A stretch of DNA of 64,000 nucleotides from Rhodobacterales bacterium (GCA_021155205.1 JAJNPS010000021.1:124001-188000), one strand, 5' to 3'; shown: positions 18,863 through 28,429, counted from the first letter of the stretch. A program made the numbers and translations. Notes: generated from the letters alone by a model not told the origin.

Positions 18863-21088
18863 TTATCTCGGCGCGTCATCGGCAAAGATGTCTTTCTTGT
18901 GCGTCCCGTTCGGCACGAACAAAAGCCCGATGATAACCGTGATCACCGCAATCACGATCGGATACCACAGCCCGCCATAGACGTTGCCGGACTGGGCCGA
19001 GATCGCGAAGGCGGTCGCGGGCATCAGCCCCCCGAACCAGCCATTGCCGATGTGGTAGGGCAACGAGAGGCCGGAGTAGCGGATGCGGGTCGGGAACAGT
19101 TCCACCAGCATGGCCGCGATCGGCCCGTAGACCATCGTGACCAAGACGATAAGGTAGGTGAGGATCGCGATGATCGTCAGGTTCTGCGCGTTGAAGATGT
19201 CGAAGAAGTGGTTCGCCTTGGCCACGCTGGTATTCTCGGCCGGAACCAGCGGATAGCCCGCCGCCTTCAGCGCGTCATTCACCGCCTTGGTAAAGGCCGC
19301 GGGTTCCCCCTTGGCCTTGGCAAGATCGGCGGTTGCCGTGTCATAGGCCGCCAGCGCCGGGGCGGGCACGGCCGCGCGTGCCGCGTCGAGCGCCGCCTGC
19401 GCCGGAGCGACCGCCGCATTGGCCGCATCAAGCGCCGCCCTGGCGGCGGTCTTTGCCGCCTCGTCCGCGCCTGCCTCGGCGGTCTTGAACGCCTTGTCGG
19501 CCGTCCCCGCCGCCGCTTTTGCCGCAGCCAGCGCCTTTTCGGCAGTGGCCATCGGTTCCATCAAGGCGGCGTCAATCGCGGCCTTGGCAGTCTCCAGCGC
19601 TGCGGTCGCGGTCTTGGTCGCCTCGGCATTTGCCGCCCCGCTGTAGGACGGAATGGCCACGTCGCCGACCTTGACCTCGGCAATCTGGCCAGCGGTGCCG
19701 CTGACCGTCGTGTAGTTGACCGACGACCGCGCCAGCAGCGCCTTGGTGATGTCGCAGGATGACGTGAACTTGGCCGTGCCGGTCGGATTGAACTGGAACG
19801 AGCAGTCGTTCTTGTCTGCGGTCACGACCACAGGCGTCTGGTGCGCGGCGTACAGCACCGGGTTGGCCGTCTTGGTCAACAGCGGAAACACGATCAGGTA
19901 TGTCGCCGCCGCCAGCGCACAGCCCGCCAGGATGATCGGCTTGCGCCCGATCCTGTCGGACAGCGAGCCGAAGAACAGAAAGAACCCGGTGCCGAGGATC
20001 AGCGACCAGGCCACAAAGACGTTGGCACTGAAGCTGTCGACCTTGATCACGTTCTGCAGGAAGAAGAGGGCGTAGAACTGGCCCGAATACCAGACCACTG
20101 CCTGCCCCGCGACCAGACCGAGAAGCGCGATGAGCGCGATCTTGGCATTCATGTAGCCCCAGATGATCGCGATCAGTACGAAGGCGATGCCCACATACAT
20201 CGCCAGCGTGCCGCTCAGGCTGCCGGTGAACAACAGCACAAAGAAGATCGCCGGCGCGATCAGCAGCACAAGCGCGTTCTTGCCCGGACCAAAGGCTTCG
20301 CGCAGCGGGGCCTTCGAGGCGGCACCCTCTTCCTTCATCTTCTTGAAGGCGGGGCTTTCGTTCATCTGCAGGCGGATATAAAGCGAAATCGCCAGCAGCA
20401 CGATCGACCCCAGGAACGGGATCCGCCAGCCCCAGGCGTTGAACGCCTTTTGCATCTGCGGAGCGCCATCGGCGTTCATCAAGGCGGCACCGGCGGCGTC
20501 CAGCACCGGCTGGTCGGGATAGTTGCCGTTCACATAGCCCTGCACCGAGATGATCACGATCAGCGACAATAACAGACCCAGCGTCGCCGTGGTCTGGATG
20601 AACGAGGTGAAATAGCCCCGCCGGTTTGCGGGCGCGTGTTCGGCCACATAGACCGCAGCACCGCCATATTCGCCCCCCAGCGCCAGTCCCTGCAGCATCC
20701 GCAAGGCGATCAGGATGATCGGCGCGGCCACGCCCCAGGCATAGTAGTTCGGCAGAAGACCCACGATAAAGGTGGACAGGCCCATGATCAGGATGGTCAT
20801 CAGAAAGGTGTACTTGCGCCCGATCACGTCGCCCATGGCACCGAACACCAGCGCGCCGAACGGACGCACAAGGAACCCCGCCGCAAAGGCGAGGAGCGCA
20901 AAGACATTGCGCGTCGCCTCGGGGAACGGCGTGAAGAACTGTGCCCCGATGATCGCAGCAAGGCTGCCGTAAAGGTAGAAATCATACCATTCGAAAATCG
21001 TCCCCGCGGACGAGGCAAGGATGACCTTGCGCTCCTCGCCCGTCATGGGACGCGCGCGTGCGCTGACGTCCATCGTCGTGTTTGCCAT
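18863..21088 (-). CDS. MFS transporter of the MHS (metabolite:H+ symporter) type with a large Ala-rich insertion
   Basis: 741 residues, against about 430-560 for the family. The start follows GGAGGAGATG. Family marks are GTIFEWYDFYLYG (residues 29-41), RPFGALVFGAMGDVIGRKYTF, and LQGLALGGEYGGAAVYVAEHAP. Helices run to about residue 405. Residues 410-630 form an inserted soluble domain with a Cys pair (429 and 445) and an Ala/Lys-rich helical stretch (485-610, encoded by about 19259-19636). The last helices are TIIAILTYLIVLVTMVYGP and PIVIAVITVIIGLLF. Acs lies upstream on the same strand, so acetate or another short organic acid is a likely substrate (inference). Confidence 0.85.
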   Translation of the reverse strand: MANTTMDVSARARPMTGEERKVILASSAGTIFEWYDFYLYGSLAAIIGAQFFTPFPEATRNVFALLAFAAGFLVRPFGALVFGAMGDVIGRKYTFLMTILIMGLSTFIVGLLPNYYAWGVAAPIILIALRMLQGLALGGEYGGAAVYVAEHAPANRRGYFTSFIQTTATLGLLLSLIVIISVQGYVNGNYPDQPVLDAAGAALMNADGAPQMQKAFNAWGWRIPFLGSIVLLAISLYIRLQMNESPAFKKMKEEGAASKAPLREAFGPGKNALVLLIAPAIFFVLLFTGSLSGTLAMYVGIAFVLIAIIWGYMNAKIALIALLGLVAGQAVVWYSGQFYALFFLQNVIKVDSFSANVFVAWSLILGTGFFLFFGSLSDRIGRKPIILAGCALAAATYLIVFPLLTKTANPVLYAAHQTPVVVTADKNDCSFQFNPTGTAKFTSSCDITKALLARSSVNYTTVSGTAGQIAEVKVGDVAIPSYSGAANAEATKTATAALETAKAAIDAALMEPMATAEKALAAAKAAAGTADKAFKTAEAGADEAAKTAARAALDAANAAVAPAQAALDAARAAVPAPALAAYDTATADLAKAKGEPAAFTKAVNDALKAAGYPLVPAENTSVAKANHFFDIFNAQNLTIIAILTYLIVLVTMVYGPIAAMLVELFPTRIRYSGLSLPYHIGNGWFGGLMPATAFAISAQSGNVYGGLWYPIVIAVITVIIGLLFVPNGTHKKDIFADDAPR

Positions 21089-21225
21089 CTGGCATCTCCT
21101 CCATGTTGGGCCTGCCTTCATCTGGCCTGCACCGGTTCCGTTGACCCCGCATCTTGCGCGCGGGCGTTGTTCCGGGTGATCCCCGGTTGTCGGTCACGGC
21201 ACCCGGACGGACGCCGTGCGCAGTG

Positions 21226-23190
21226 TCAGCCCCGGTTCATCCGGTTGGCAATCAGGTCGTCCACCACTGCCGGATCGGCGAGCGTCGAGGTGTCGCCAAG
21301 GGCGGCAAAGTCATTCTCGGCAATCTTGCGCAGGATGCGGCGCATGATCTTGCCGGACCGGGTTTTCGGCAGTCCCGGCGCCCACTGGATCAGGTCCGGC
21401 TTGGCGATCGGGCCGATCTCGCCGCGCACGAACGCCTCCAGTTCCTTGCGCAGGGCCTCGGTCGGCTCGGTTCCCTTCATCAGGGTCACATAGGCATAGA
21501 TGCCCTGCCCCTTGATGTCGTGCGGGTAGCCCACCACCGCCGCCTCGGCCACGGCCTCATGGGCGACCAGGGCGGATTCCACCTCTGCTGTGCCCATGCG
21601 GTGGCCGCTGACGTTGATCACGTCATCCACCCGCCCGGTAATCCAGTAATCGCCATCCGCATCACGGCGGCAGCCATCGCCGGTAAAGTAATACCCCTTG
21701 TACTGGCTGAAATAGGCCTCTTCGAACCGGGCATGATCGCCCCAGAGCGTGCGCATCTGCCCGGGCCAGCTGTCGGCGATGCACAGCACCCCCTCGCAGG
21801 CCATGTCGGTCTGCACAGCACCCGTCGCGGGGTCCAGTACCTCGGGCCTGACCCCGAAAAAGGGTTTCGTTGCCGACCCCGGTTTCTGCGGGATCGCCCC
21901 CGGCAGGGGCGTGATGATGTGGCCGCCGGTTTCGGTCTGCCAGAACGTATCGACAATCGGGATCGCGCCCTTGCCGACATGGGTGTGATACCAGTTCCAC
22001 GCTTCGGGGTTGATCGGCTCGCCCACCGAACCCAAAAGCTTCAGCGACGACAGGTCGTGCTTGTTCACCCAGTCCGGTCCCAGCCCCATCAGCGCCCGGA
22101 TTGCGGTCGGCGCGGTGTAGAACTGCGTCACCCTGTGCTTGGCGATCACCTCCCAGAACCGGCCTGCATCCGGCCAGGTCGGCACGCCCTCGAACATCAG
22201 CGTCGTCGCCCCGTTCGCCAGCGGGCCGTAGATGATGTAGCTGTGTCCCGTCACCCAGCCCACATCGGCGGTACACCAGAAGATGTCGCCGTCATGGTAG
22301 TCAAAGGTCAGTTGATGCGTCATCGCGGCATAGACGAGATAGCCGCCCGTCGTATGCACCACCCCCTTGGGTTTCCCGGTAGAGCCGCTGGTGTAAAGGA
22401 TGAACATCGGGTCTTCCGCCCCGACCTCGACATAAGCGCAATAGGGCCTGGCCGCCGCCATCTCTGCCGTCAGATCAAAGTCACGGCCTTCGACCCATGA
22501 GGTCTGATCTCCGGTGCGTTTTGCGACAAGCACCTGCACCTTGTCCGAACAATGCAGCATCGCCTTGTCGGTGTTGTCCTTGAGGCCTGTCTTCTTGCCG
22601 CCGCGCGGGGCCCAGTCGGCGGTGATCACCACTTTCGCGCCACAGTCGTTCACCCGGTTGGCCAGCGCGTCGGGAGAAAAGCCGCCAAAGACCACCGAAT
22701 GAATGGCCCCGATCCGTGTGCAGGCCAGCATCGCATAGGCCGCCTCGGGGATCATCGGCATGTAGAGGACCACGCGGTCGCCCTTGGTCACACCATGCGC
22801 CTTCAGCACGTTGGCCAGGCGGCAGGTGTTTTCCAGCAGTTGCGCATAGGTGATGTGCTGCGGGGGCTCTTTCGGATCATCCGGCTCCCAGATGATTGCG
22901 GTCTGGGTGGCACGGGTCAGCATGTGGCGGTCGATGCAGTTGGCGCTGACGTTCAGCGCGCCATCCTCAAACCACTTGATCGAGATGTGGCCGGGCGCAA
23001 AGGACGTGTTCTTGACGCGCGTATAGGGCCTGATCCAGTCGATCCTCTGGCCTTCTGCGGCCCAGAACGCATCCGGATCGGCAACCGATGCGCGATACAT
23101 TTCGCCATAGCGCGCAGGCGTCACATGCGCGTTGGCGACAAAGGCATCTGATGCAGCAAAAACGCCACCCGCCTGACCCTTTTCCGACAT
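21226..23190 (-). CDS. acs: acetyl-CoA synthetase
   Basis: 654 residues. Activates acetate to acetyl-CoA through acetyl-[21 protein letters not shown] (near residue 265) is the ATP/AMP loop; [35 protein letters not shown] and [21 protein letters not shown] are core motifs. The lysine controlled by acetylation lies in [13 protein letters not shown] (near residue 609). The start at 23190 follows AGGAGGGGG; an open 36-codon extension upstream is ignored. An AT-rich, repeat-bearing control region lies upstream, and the MFS carrier follows 137 bases downstream. Confidence 0.95.
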   Translation of the reverse strand: MSEKGQAGGVFAASDAFVANAHVTPARYGEMYRASVADPDAFWAAEGQRIDWIRPYTRVKNTSFAPGHISIKWFEDGALNVSANCIDRHMLTRATQTAIIWEPDDPKEPPQHITYAQLLENTCRLANVLKAHGVTKGDRVVLYMPMIPEAAYAMLACTRIGAIHSVVFGGFSPDALANRVNDCGAKVVITADWAPRGGKKTGLKDNTDKAMLHCSDKVQVLVAKRTGDQTSWVEGRDFDLTAEMAAARPYCAYVEVGAEDPMFILYTSGSTGKPKGVVHTTGGYLVYAAMTHQLTFDYHDGDIFWCTADVGWVTGHSYIIYGPLANGATTLMFEGVPTWPDAGRFWEVIAKHRVTQFYTAPTAIRALMGLGPDWVNKHDLSSLKLLGSVGEPINPEAWNWYHTHVGKGAIPIVDTFWQTETGGHIITPLPGAIPQKPGSATKPFFGVRPEVLDPATGAVQTDMACEGVLCIADSWPGQMRTLWGDHARFEEAYFSQYKGYYFTGDGCRRDADGDYWITGRVDDVINVSGHRMGTAEVESALVAHEAVAEAAVVGYPHDIKGQGIYAYVTLMKGTEPTEALRKELEAFVRGEIGPIAKPDLIQWAPGLPKTRSGKIMRRILRKIAENDFAALGDTSTLADPAVVDDLIANRMNRG

Positions 23191-23280
23191 TCCGCCCCCT
23201 CCTGGTGATGACAGGCCCAGATGGCCCACGACCCAGGTCGTATAGCCGCCGTCCGGCGCGTATTCACCATCTTGCGAGAA

Positions 23281-23431
23281 CTTTACAATAAGTTTCACAT
23301 TTCCGTAACCATAAATAAGAAATAAGATATTTTGTTAATTTATTTACTTTTTGTGTAACTTATAGTAAATTTTTCAGAAAAAGTCTTGATTTCTATATTG
23401 TTTTTCTGTGTGTTGATGGTTTACAGAAAAT
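23281..23431. promoter_or_regulatory. AT-rich control region upstream of acs with inverted repeats
   Basis: About 150 bases of strongly AT-rich DNA in an otherwise GC-rich window. It contains ATTTACT (23342-23348) with AGTAAAT (23364-23370), a 7-bp perfect inverted repeat; TTTTTCAGAAAAA (23370-23382), a 13-base palindrome; and TTTTCTGT (23402-23409) with ACAGAAAA (23423-23430), an 8-bp perfect inverted repeat. The half-site CAGAAAA thus recurs in both orientations. The rest of the gap to the disrupted gene at 23624 holds no convincing ORF. Regulation of acs is likely, the regulator unknown. Confidence 0.7.
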
Positions 23432-24086
23432 CCAGCGATCACGCGCCGCATGACAGTCCAGAACCGACGCGCACGGCAGCCGATGCGGGCGTATCATGAG
23501 GGTCATGGCTCCGTGAACTGGCGGGACCGGCCGCATGCAGTTGATTCGCGTTCTCGGCCAACGCAATATCGGGGGCGCGCTCCGGTGCAGACGCATGTCC
23601 GGCCCGACTGAGATGGACGAACCATGGCCAAGCCAGACCCTGTTGCGACCGCCGATGATGCTGCACTTGCCCTCGCGCGGAAACTTTTGTCCGATGCGCG
23701 GTTTGCAGCCCTTGCCGTGATCGACCCGGCGACACTTGCGCCCGCGATCAGCCGCATCGTGATCGCCGCTGTTCCCGGCGGGCCGGTGTCGCTGGTCTCG
23801 TCGCTCAGCGCGCATCACGCAAGTCTTGCCGCAAACCCCGCCTGCGCGATCCTGGTGGGTGAGCCGGGGCCAAAGGGCGATCCGCTGACGCATCCGCGCC
23901 TGATGCTGCAGGCTGTGGGCGGGTTTGTCGCGCGCACCGATACGGCGCATGACGACCTCCGCGCGCAATGGCTGGCCCTGCATCCCAAGTCAAAGCTTTA
24001 TGTCGACTTTTCGGATTTCGGTTGGGGTGTATCCCATTGACATACGGTAGCGGGCTTCCTATATCTATGACATAGGAGACGCCACC

Positions 24087-24965
24087 ATGAAACCGATCAA
24101 CGTTCGCCAGTTCTTCTCGCAGTTCCCGGATGACGCGGCTTGCCTTGCTCACATGTTCGAAGTTCGCTTCGGTCAGGGTTACGAATGCCCCAAGTGCAAG
24201 CGTTCGGCGAAGTGGTATCGGCTGGCATCGGAACAGGCCTTCTCATGCCAATGGTGCGGCAACCACATTCACCCGATGGTCGGGTCGATTTTTGAGAAAA
24301 GCAGCACTCCCCTGCAACTGTGGTTTTATGCGATCTTCCTGTTCACCCAGACCCGCCACGGCGTCAGCGCCAAGGAATTGCAGCGCCAGCTTGGCGTGAC
24401 CTACAAGACCGCGTGGCGTATGGGTTCGATGATCCGCAAGCATATGGCTGGCGTTGATGGCGAACGCCCCCTAGGCGGCAATGGTGAAGCCGTAGAGGTC
24501 GATGAAACGTATGTCGGCGGTGAGCGTCCCGGCAAGCGTGGCCGTGGTGCGGCTGGCAAGACCATTGTGCTGGGGATGCTGGAACGCAATGGCGACCTGA
24601 TTGCCAAAGTTGTCCCCGATGGAAGCACGAAATCCCTTGCCCATACCGTTGCGCGCAACGTGAAAGCCGGGACAGAAGTGGTCGCTGACATGCACAAGGG
24701 CTATGACGCTCTTGAACACAGGTTTGAACTCAAACGGGTCAACAAGGATCGGGACGGCTACGTTGGCCCCGATGGTGAGCACGTCAACTCAATCGAGAAC
24801 TTCTGGCGTCACCTGAAATGTTCAATCAAGGGAACGCACGTCAGCGTGTCGGGCAAGCACCTTGAACGTTACGTCAAGGAATTCGAGTTCCGCTTCAATC
24901 GTCGGATGCGCCCCGAGGCGATGCTGGCTGAGCTTCTGACCCGCTTTCCTGAACTGGACGTTTAA
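24087..24965 (+). CDS. IS1595 family transposase
   Basis: 292 residues after an AGGAGA. The N-terminal zinc ribbon has ECPKC (residues 34-38) and SCQWCG (53-58). The ISXO2-like catalytic domain shows the first Asp in AVEVDETYVGGERPG, the second in EVVADMHKGYD, and the third acidic/Asn position in HVNSIENFWRHLK. The length is normal and there are no stops, so it is probably active. Its last 71 bases overlap the antisense passenger gene. Confidence 0.95.
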   Translation: MKPINVRQFFSQFPDDAACLAHMFEVRFGQGYECPKCKRSAKWYRLASEQAFSCQWCGNHIHPMVGSIFEKSSTPLQLWFYAIFLFTQTRHGVSAKELQRQLGVTYKTAWRMGSMIRKHMAGVDGERPLGGNGEAVEVDETYVGGERPGKRGRGAAGKTIVLGMLERNGDLIAKVVPDGSTKSLAHTVARNVKAGTEVVADMHKGYDALEHRFELKRVNKDRDGYVGPDGEHVNSIENFWRHLKCSIKGTHVSVSGKHLERYVKEFEFRFNRRMRPEAMLAELLTRFPELDV

Positions 24966-25773
24966 GCAGGGCGTCCAGTTTGTCAGCGTCCCCCTTGGGG
25001 TCAGCTTCGTGTTCGGCGATGAATGCCTCAAGTTTCCCAGATGATCTGGCTTTTTGCAGGCTTACCATAGCAGTTACCCACGGCCCCTTTCCGATTTCGG
25101 TCTCGTTTTTACCAACAAAGAACTCAACACAGTATACCCGTATGACCAATGGTGCAGTTTCTGGCAGCATCCGAACATACACCGTCGCGGATTTACTTGA
25201 TGGCAGCCGGAATCCTACATGTGATCCGGGTTCCGATGAAAGGAACAACTGCCTGGGCTGCGGGATGCTGATCTCCATATGTGGACTCGGCTTTCCACCG
25301 TTTAACCGGACAAAAACTCTCCCGGGTATTTTAGGCGTTGCCGTAATTTCGCAGAATACAAAGCTATTTGGCTCGGCATCGGAAAAGTCCAAAACTCCCG
25401 TCTGAATAATTCCGCCTTTGTGTTCAAAGCGTCCACTAAACACAAGGATAGGCTCTCGGTAAATATAGTGGTGGCCTTGCCAGTGCCCGCGCTTCTTGTC
25501 ACTTGCTACCACTCGGAATGGTGCGGCGATCATACTGATTAGCCCCCACGCCAGAAGAACATAGCCAAAGGCCTGGACTGGAATCACCCATTCACTCAAC
25601 TTGCTTGCCCACCCTGATAGGGGAGTCTGAGTTAGAGCGATGAAGGTGCCCAGAACCGCAACCGCGAGGCCAATCATTTGCCCCGTTTCGAAGATGGGTG
25701 CGCAGAAACAGCGCCACACCTCGGCGGGCCAACGGGCTAAAAGCCTTCGTAGCTTGATCAGCGTGAGATACAT
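24895..25773 (-). CDS. IS-borne passenger protein of unknown function, two TM helices
   Basis: 292 residues, wholly inside the IS, starting 37 bases from its right inverted repeat. Residues 1-25 are basic. Two hydrophobic helices follow (MIGLAVAVLGTFIALTQ near 33-49 and FGYVLLAWGLISMIAAPF near 69-86). The remaining 200 residues look like a soluble beta-rich domain (ILVFSGRFEHKGG, SFVFCEITATPKIPGRVFVRL, SHVGFRLPSSKSATVYVRM), with a charged tail. I do not recognise the family. Codon use is less GC-biased than the chromosome. It converges with and overlaps the transposase end by 71 bases. Confidence 0.75.
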   Translation of the reverse strand: MYLTLIKLRRLLARWPAEVWRCFCAPIFETGQMIGLAVAVLGTFIALTQTPLSGWASKLSEWVIPVQAFGYVLLAWGLISMIAAPFRVVASDKKRGHWQGHHYIYREPILVFSGRFEHKGGIIQTGVLDFSDAEPNSFVFCEITATPKIPGRVFVRLNGGKPSPHMEISIPQPRQLFLSSEPGSHVGFRLPSSKSATVYVRMLPETAPLVIRVYCVEFFVGKNETEIGKGPWVTAMVSLQKARSSGKLEAFIAEHEADPKGDADKLDALLKRPVQESGSEAQPASPRGASDD

Positions 25774-25929
25774 GCCCGATCATCTCACGACTCCCCGCCA
25801 AGAGTCCAGACCGTATGCTGAGGGGATACGCCCCTTTCGGTTTCGTGCGATTTGCCGTGACCTCTGCCATGCTGAACGCCGGATTCGGCAAGGCCTTCCG
25901 GCTGATCCCGGACGATCTGGCCTGAACAC

Positions 25930-25953
25930 AAAAAAGGGCAGCCGAAGCTGCCC
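25930..25953 (-). terminator. intrinsic terminator of the beta-helix gene
   Basis: On the minus strand GGGCAGC-TTCG-GCTGCCC is followed by TTTTTTGTG, 27 bases after the stop of the beta-helix gene. The stem and T run are strong. It also lies just past the 3' remnant of the split plus-strand gene. Confidence 0.93.
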
Positions 25954-25979
25954 CTTTCCATTCGACATTTCCATGTCTC

Positions 25980-28271
25980 TCAGGTCGGATTGTCCATCCG
26001 CAGCACGACCGTCACCCTGCCCTTGACCGCCTCGCCCCAGCGCAAGCTGGCCTGGTTGCCCTGCACTCCGGCGCCGACGGTCGCGTTCGGCTGCAGATAG
26101 CGGCTGGCGTTGGCCGCGTTGGTGATCGCGCCTTCGGGCATCACCGCCTCGACCATCCGCACCCGCCCGCCAAAGGGCAGAAAGGGCGATGCGTCAACCG
26201 TCCAGGGGTCCGCGGCTGTGTTCTGGGTATGGCTGACCCGGATCGGGTTCATGATCGACTGGCCGATCTGGTTGAAACTGTTGCCGTCCACCCTGACATT
26301 GCGCGCCTTGGTCATGTCCAGGCTGGACTGGGTTGTGTCCACCATCTCTACCCGGTCCGCCGCGCCATTGAACACGCGAAAGCTGTTCCCGATCAGCGAA
26401 AATCCGTTCAGGAAATGGTCCGGCCCATAGGGCTTGATCACGATCCAGCGAAAGAACGTCGCCACGTTCGAGGCGATGAACACGTTGCCGACGATGTTCA
26501 ATCCGCCGAACGAGAACTCGTTGTTGAATTCGGGTGCCGCATCATGTTCGTTGCCCCATTCGACAAAGCAGTTGTCGACATAGTTTCCGGTGATCACCGT
26601 ACTGACATTGGTCTGCGTCAGGACAAGACCTGCGCGGCGCACGCCCGACACCTCTTCATCGCCCTGAAAGAAGTGGTTGCCGAGGATCAGGTGGCCGGTG
26701 CCGTTCATCACGGCAAAATGCGCAAAGCGCACGGCGCGGTTGTTGCGCAGTTTGACATCATTGGCATTGACGTTCAGCGCAATGGAGGTGCGCGCCTGTG
26801 CAGGCAGAGCCTGTTCGTTCGACAGGAACTGGCACTGGTCGACAAACATCCCCTGACACCCGCTGCCGGACGAGGTGATGGCGCGATCCAGGGGCGTGTT
26901 GAACGTGCAGTCGGCAATGCGGAACGTGCCCCCGGCGGTGGGCAGCAGGATTGCAGATGCGATGCCGTTCGCCTGCAGTTCGATCTCTTCGATCTCGAAC
27001 CGGGTCAGCAGGGCAAAACCGCTGAAATCCAGCATGTAGCGGAACCGCCGGAACGTATAGCTGCGCGTGCCCGCGGCCCCCCAAAGCGGCTGGCTCAGCG
27101 TCAGCGTGCCCGCCCCCACGTTCTTTGCGGTGACATAGACCTCGCGCCCGACGCCGGTTCCGATGACCAGCGCACCGACCGGAACGTTCGCCACATTGAC
27201 CACGCCGGTCAGCGTTGTCGTGGCCGTCGCGGGCGTATAGGTGGCGACCGATGTAACGTCGGCCGTGGTCCAGGCGGGGTCCGCGACGGCGTTCAGAAAT
27301 CCGTTGCGGATGACCCGGCGCTGCTGGAACGTGTCGAGGCCCGCAATCGCGGCAATGTCCAGCGGCCCGGTCAGATCGACCCTGCGGCCCGACAGGTCAA
27401 ACGCCACATGATCTGTAAAATAAAAGAGCGCTTGCAGGGCCTTGCGGAACCCAGCCAGTTCCGATCCGAACGCTGCCGCATAGGTATCAAGGTCATAGTT
27501 CCGCGTGCAGGCAAGCCGGAACTGATCCGCCATGGACAGCGTACCCTCGAACCGGACCGGCGCGTTCAGCGTCAGGTTGCCGTTGATCAGATAGGTCCCG
27601 GCCGAGATCAGGATGCTGCGTCCGGCGGCGGCGGCATCGGCAGCCTCGAACGCGGCCAGATCATCGGCGATCCCGTTGCCGATGGCACCAAAGTCGCGCA
27701 CATCGACCCAATCCATCATCTTGCGGTGAAACACTTCGGTCACATCCTCGACGACCAGATCGTCGATGCGGACGACACCGCCATTCGCTCCGGTCAGGTC
27801 AAGGCCGATATGGGCATAGACGGGTGCCGTACCCCAGATCAGGTCCACGCCCTGCCGACTGCCCGACCCGATGATCGCCTGCACCGTCACGACATCGCCA
27901 TAGCTGGTCAGCGTGACGGCGGCACCCGTTTGCGGAACGCCCGCCACGTTCGTCGACGTGATGCTGCCCGCCCAGGCGGCGATGCGCACCGATGGCAGGT
28001 TGCCGGAGACGGCCTTGATCCGGGCCGTGACGCGCAGATACATCCCCGGCTGGAACGGCGTCTGCGCAAAGGACCGCAGCTTTTGCGTGGTGCTCACCTT
28101 CTGCAGTTCCAGGCAGCCGCCGAAATCCTGGTCATTCGTCACCAGCGCCGCATTCGGCTGGCCCTGATAGGCCGGATCGCCGGGTACACCATTGCCGCTG
28201 GACCACAGGGTCAGCCCCGCCGAAAACGGCGGCGGCATCAGCACCAGACCGTCTGTAATTGCCTTGTTCAT
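25980..28271 (-). CDS. glycosyl hydrolase family 28-related (pectate-lyase-fold) protein
   Basis: 763 residues with no signal peptide. Residues 1-170 form an N-terminal beta-sandwich-like domain with carbohydrate-binding appearance (MPPPFSAGLTLWSSGNGVPG; YLRVTARIKAVSG). From near 195 the pectate-lyase superfamily start is clear: VDVRDFGAIGNGIADDLAAFEAA, followed by many beta-helix turns (NGNLTLNAPVRFEG, LILGNHFFQGDEE, VITGNYVDNCFVEW, VDGNSFNQIG). Such proteins in Rhodobacterales have no assigned function. A tailspike-like or polysaccharide-processing role is possible. It is a single gene closed by a strong terminator. Confidence 0.82.
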   Translation of the reverse strand: MNKAITDGLVLMPPPFSAGLTLWSSGNGVPGDPAYQGQPNAALVTNDQDFGGCLELQKVSTTQKLRSFAQTPFQPGMYLRVTARIKAVSGNLPSVRIAAWAGSITSTNVAGVPQTGAAVTLTSYGDVVTVQAIIGSGSRQGVDLIWGTAPVYAHIGLDLTGANGGVVRIDDLVVEDVTEVFHRKMMDWVDVRDFGAIGNGIADDLAAFEAADAAAAGRSILISAGTYLINGNLTLNAPVRFEGTLSMADQFRLACTRNYDLDTYAAAFGSELAGFRKALQALFYFTDHVAFDLSGRRVDLTGPLDIAAIAGLDTFQQRRVIRNGFLNAVADPAWTTADVTSVATYTPATATTTLTGVVNVANVPVGALVIGTGVGREVYVTAKNVGAGTLTLSQPLWGAAGTRSYTFRRFRYMLDFSGFALLTRFEIEEIELQANGIASAILLPTAGGTFRIADCTFNTPLDRAITSSGSGCQGMFVDQCQFLSNEQALPAQARTSIALNVNANDVKLRNNRAVRFAHFAVMNGTGHLILGNHFFQGDEEVSGVRRAGLVLTQTNVSTVITGNYVDNCFVEWGNEHDAAPEFNNEFSFGGLNIVGNVFIASNVATFFRWIVIKPYGPDHFLNGFSLIGNSFRVFNGAADRVEMVDTTQSSLDMTKARNVRVDGNSFNQIGQSIMNPIRVSHTQNTAADPWTVDASPFLPFGGRVRMVEAVMPEGAITNAANASRYLQPNATVGAGVQGNQASLRWGEAVKGRVTVVLRMDNPT

Positions 28272-28429
28272 CGCGTCATGCCCTCGCCTTCGGTTGCCGG
28301 TCCGCGCCGGGGCACTGGCATGGGGAAACCGCCATCCGGTCCCACGACGCGATGGACAAAGGGGTTAGCAACCAGCGATTAACCAAGGTTCAGACTGCCG
28401 CGCGCCCCAAGCCCGCGGCACGCAACGGT

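Larger units (their letters stand above)
24024..25834 (+). mobile_element. IS1595-family insertion sequence with passenger gene
   Basis: 1811 bases. Left end GGGGTGTATCCCATTGACAT and right end (reverse complement) GGGGCGTATCCCCTCAGCAT match at 20 of 25 positions over 24024-24048 and 25810-25834. Perfect 8-bp direct repeats TTTCGGTT flank it (24016-24023 and 25835-25842); 8-bp duplication is the rule for IS1595. Inside are the DDE/N transposase on the plus strand and a second gene on the minus strand. Base composition is visibly less GC-rich than the surroundings, in line with recent arrival. Both ends and the duplication look intact. Confidence 0.95.
23624..25925 (+). pseudogene. HugZ/pyridoxamine 5'-phosphate oxidase-like gene split by an IS1595-type element
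   Basis: The 5' part (23624-24023) encodes MAKPDPVATADDAALALARK and on to KLYVDFSDFG. The 3' part resumes at 25843 and encodes VRFAVTSAMLNAGFGKAF to the TGA at 25923. With the element and one copy of TTTCGGTT removed, the two parts join in one 160-codon frame reading DFSDFGFVRFAV, as expected of small FMN-binding split-barrel proteins of the HugZ/PPOX type. As it stands the 5' part runs into the IS and stops after four foreign codons (GVSH), losing the C-terminal 29 residues. Probably inactive. Confidence 0.92.

Noticed and set aside
24895..24965. Overlap of passenger gene and transposase as evidence against the passenger gene
   Set aside because: The overlap is only 71 bases at the two 3' ends; the remaining 800 bases have no competing frame, with distinct TM helices.
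26229..28382. 717-codon open frame on the plus strand
   Set aside because: Antisense of the beta-helix gene; Arg/His-rich composition typical of shadow frames.
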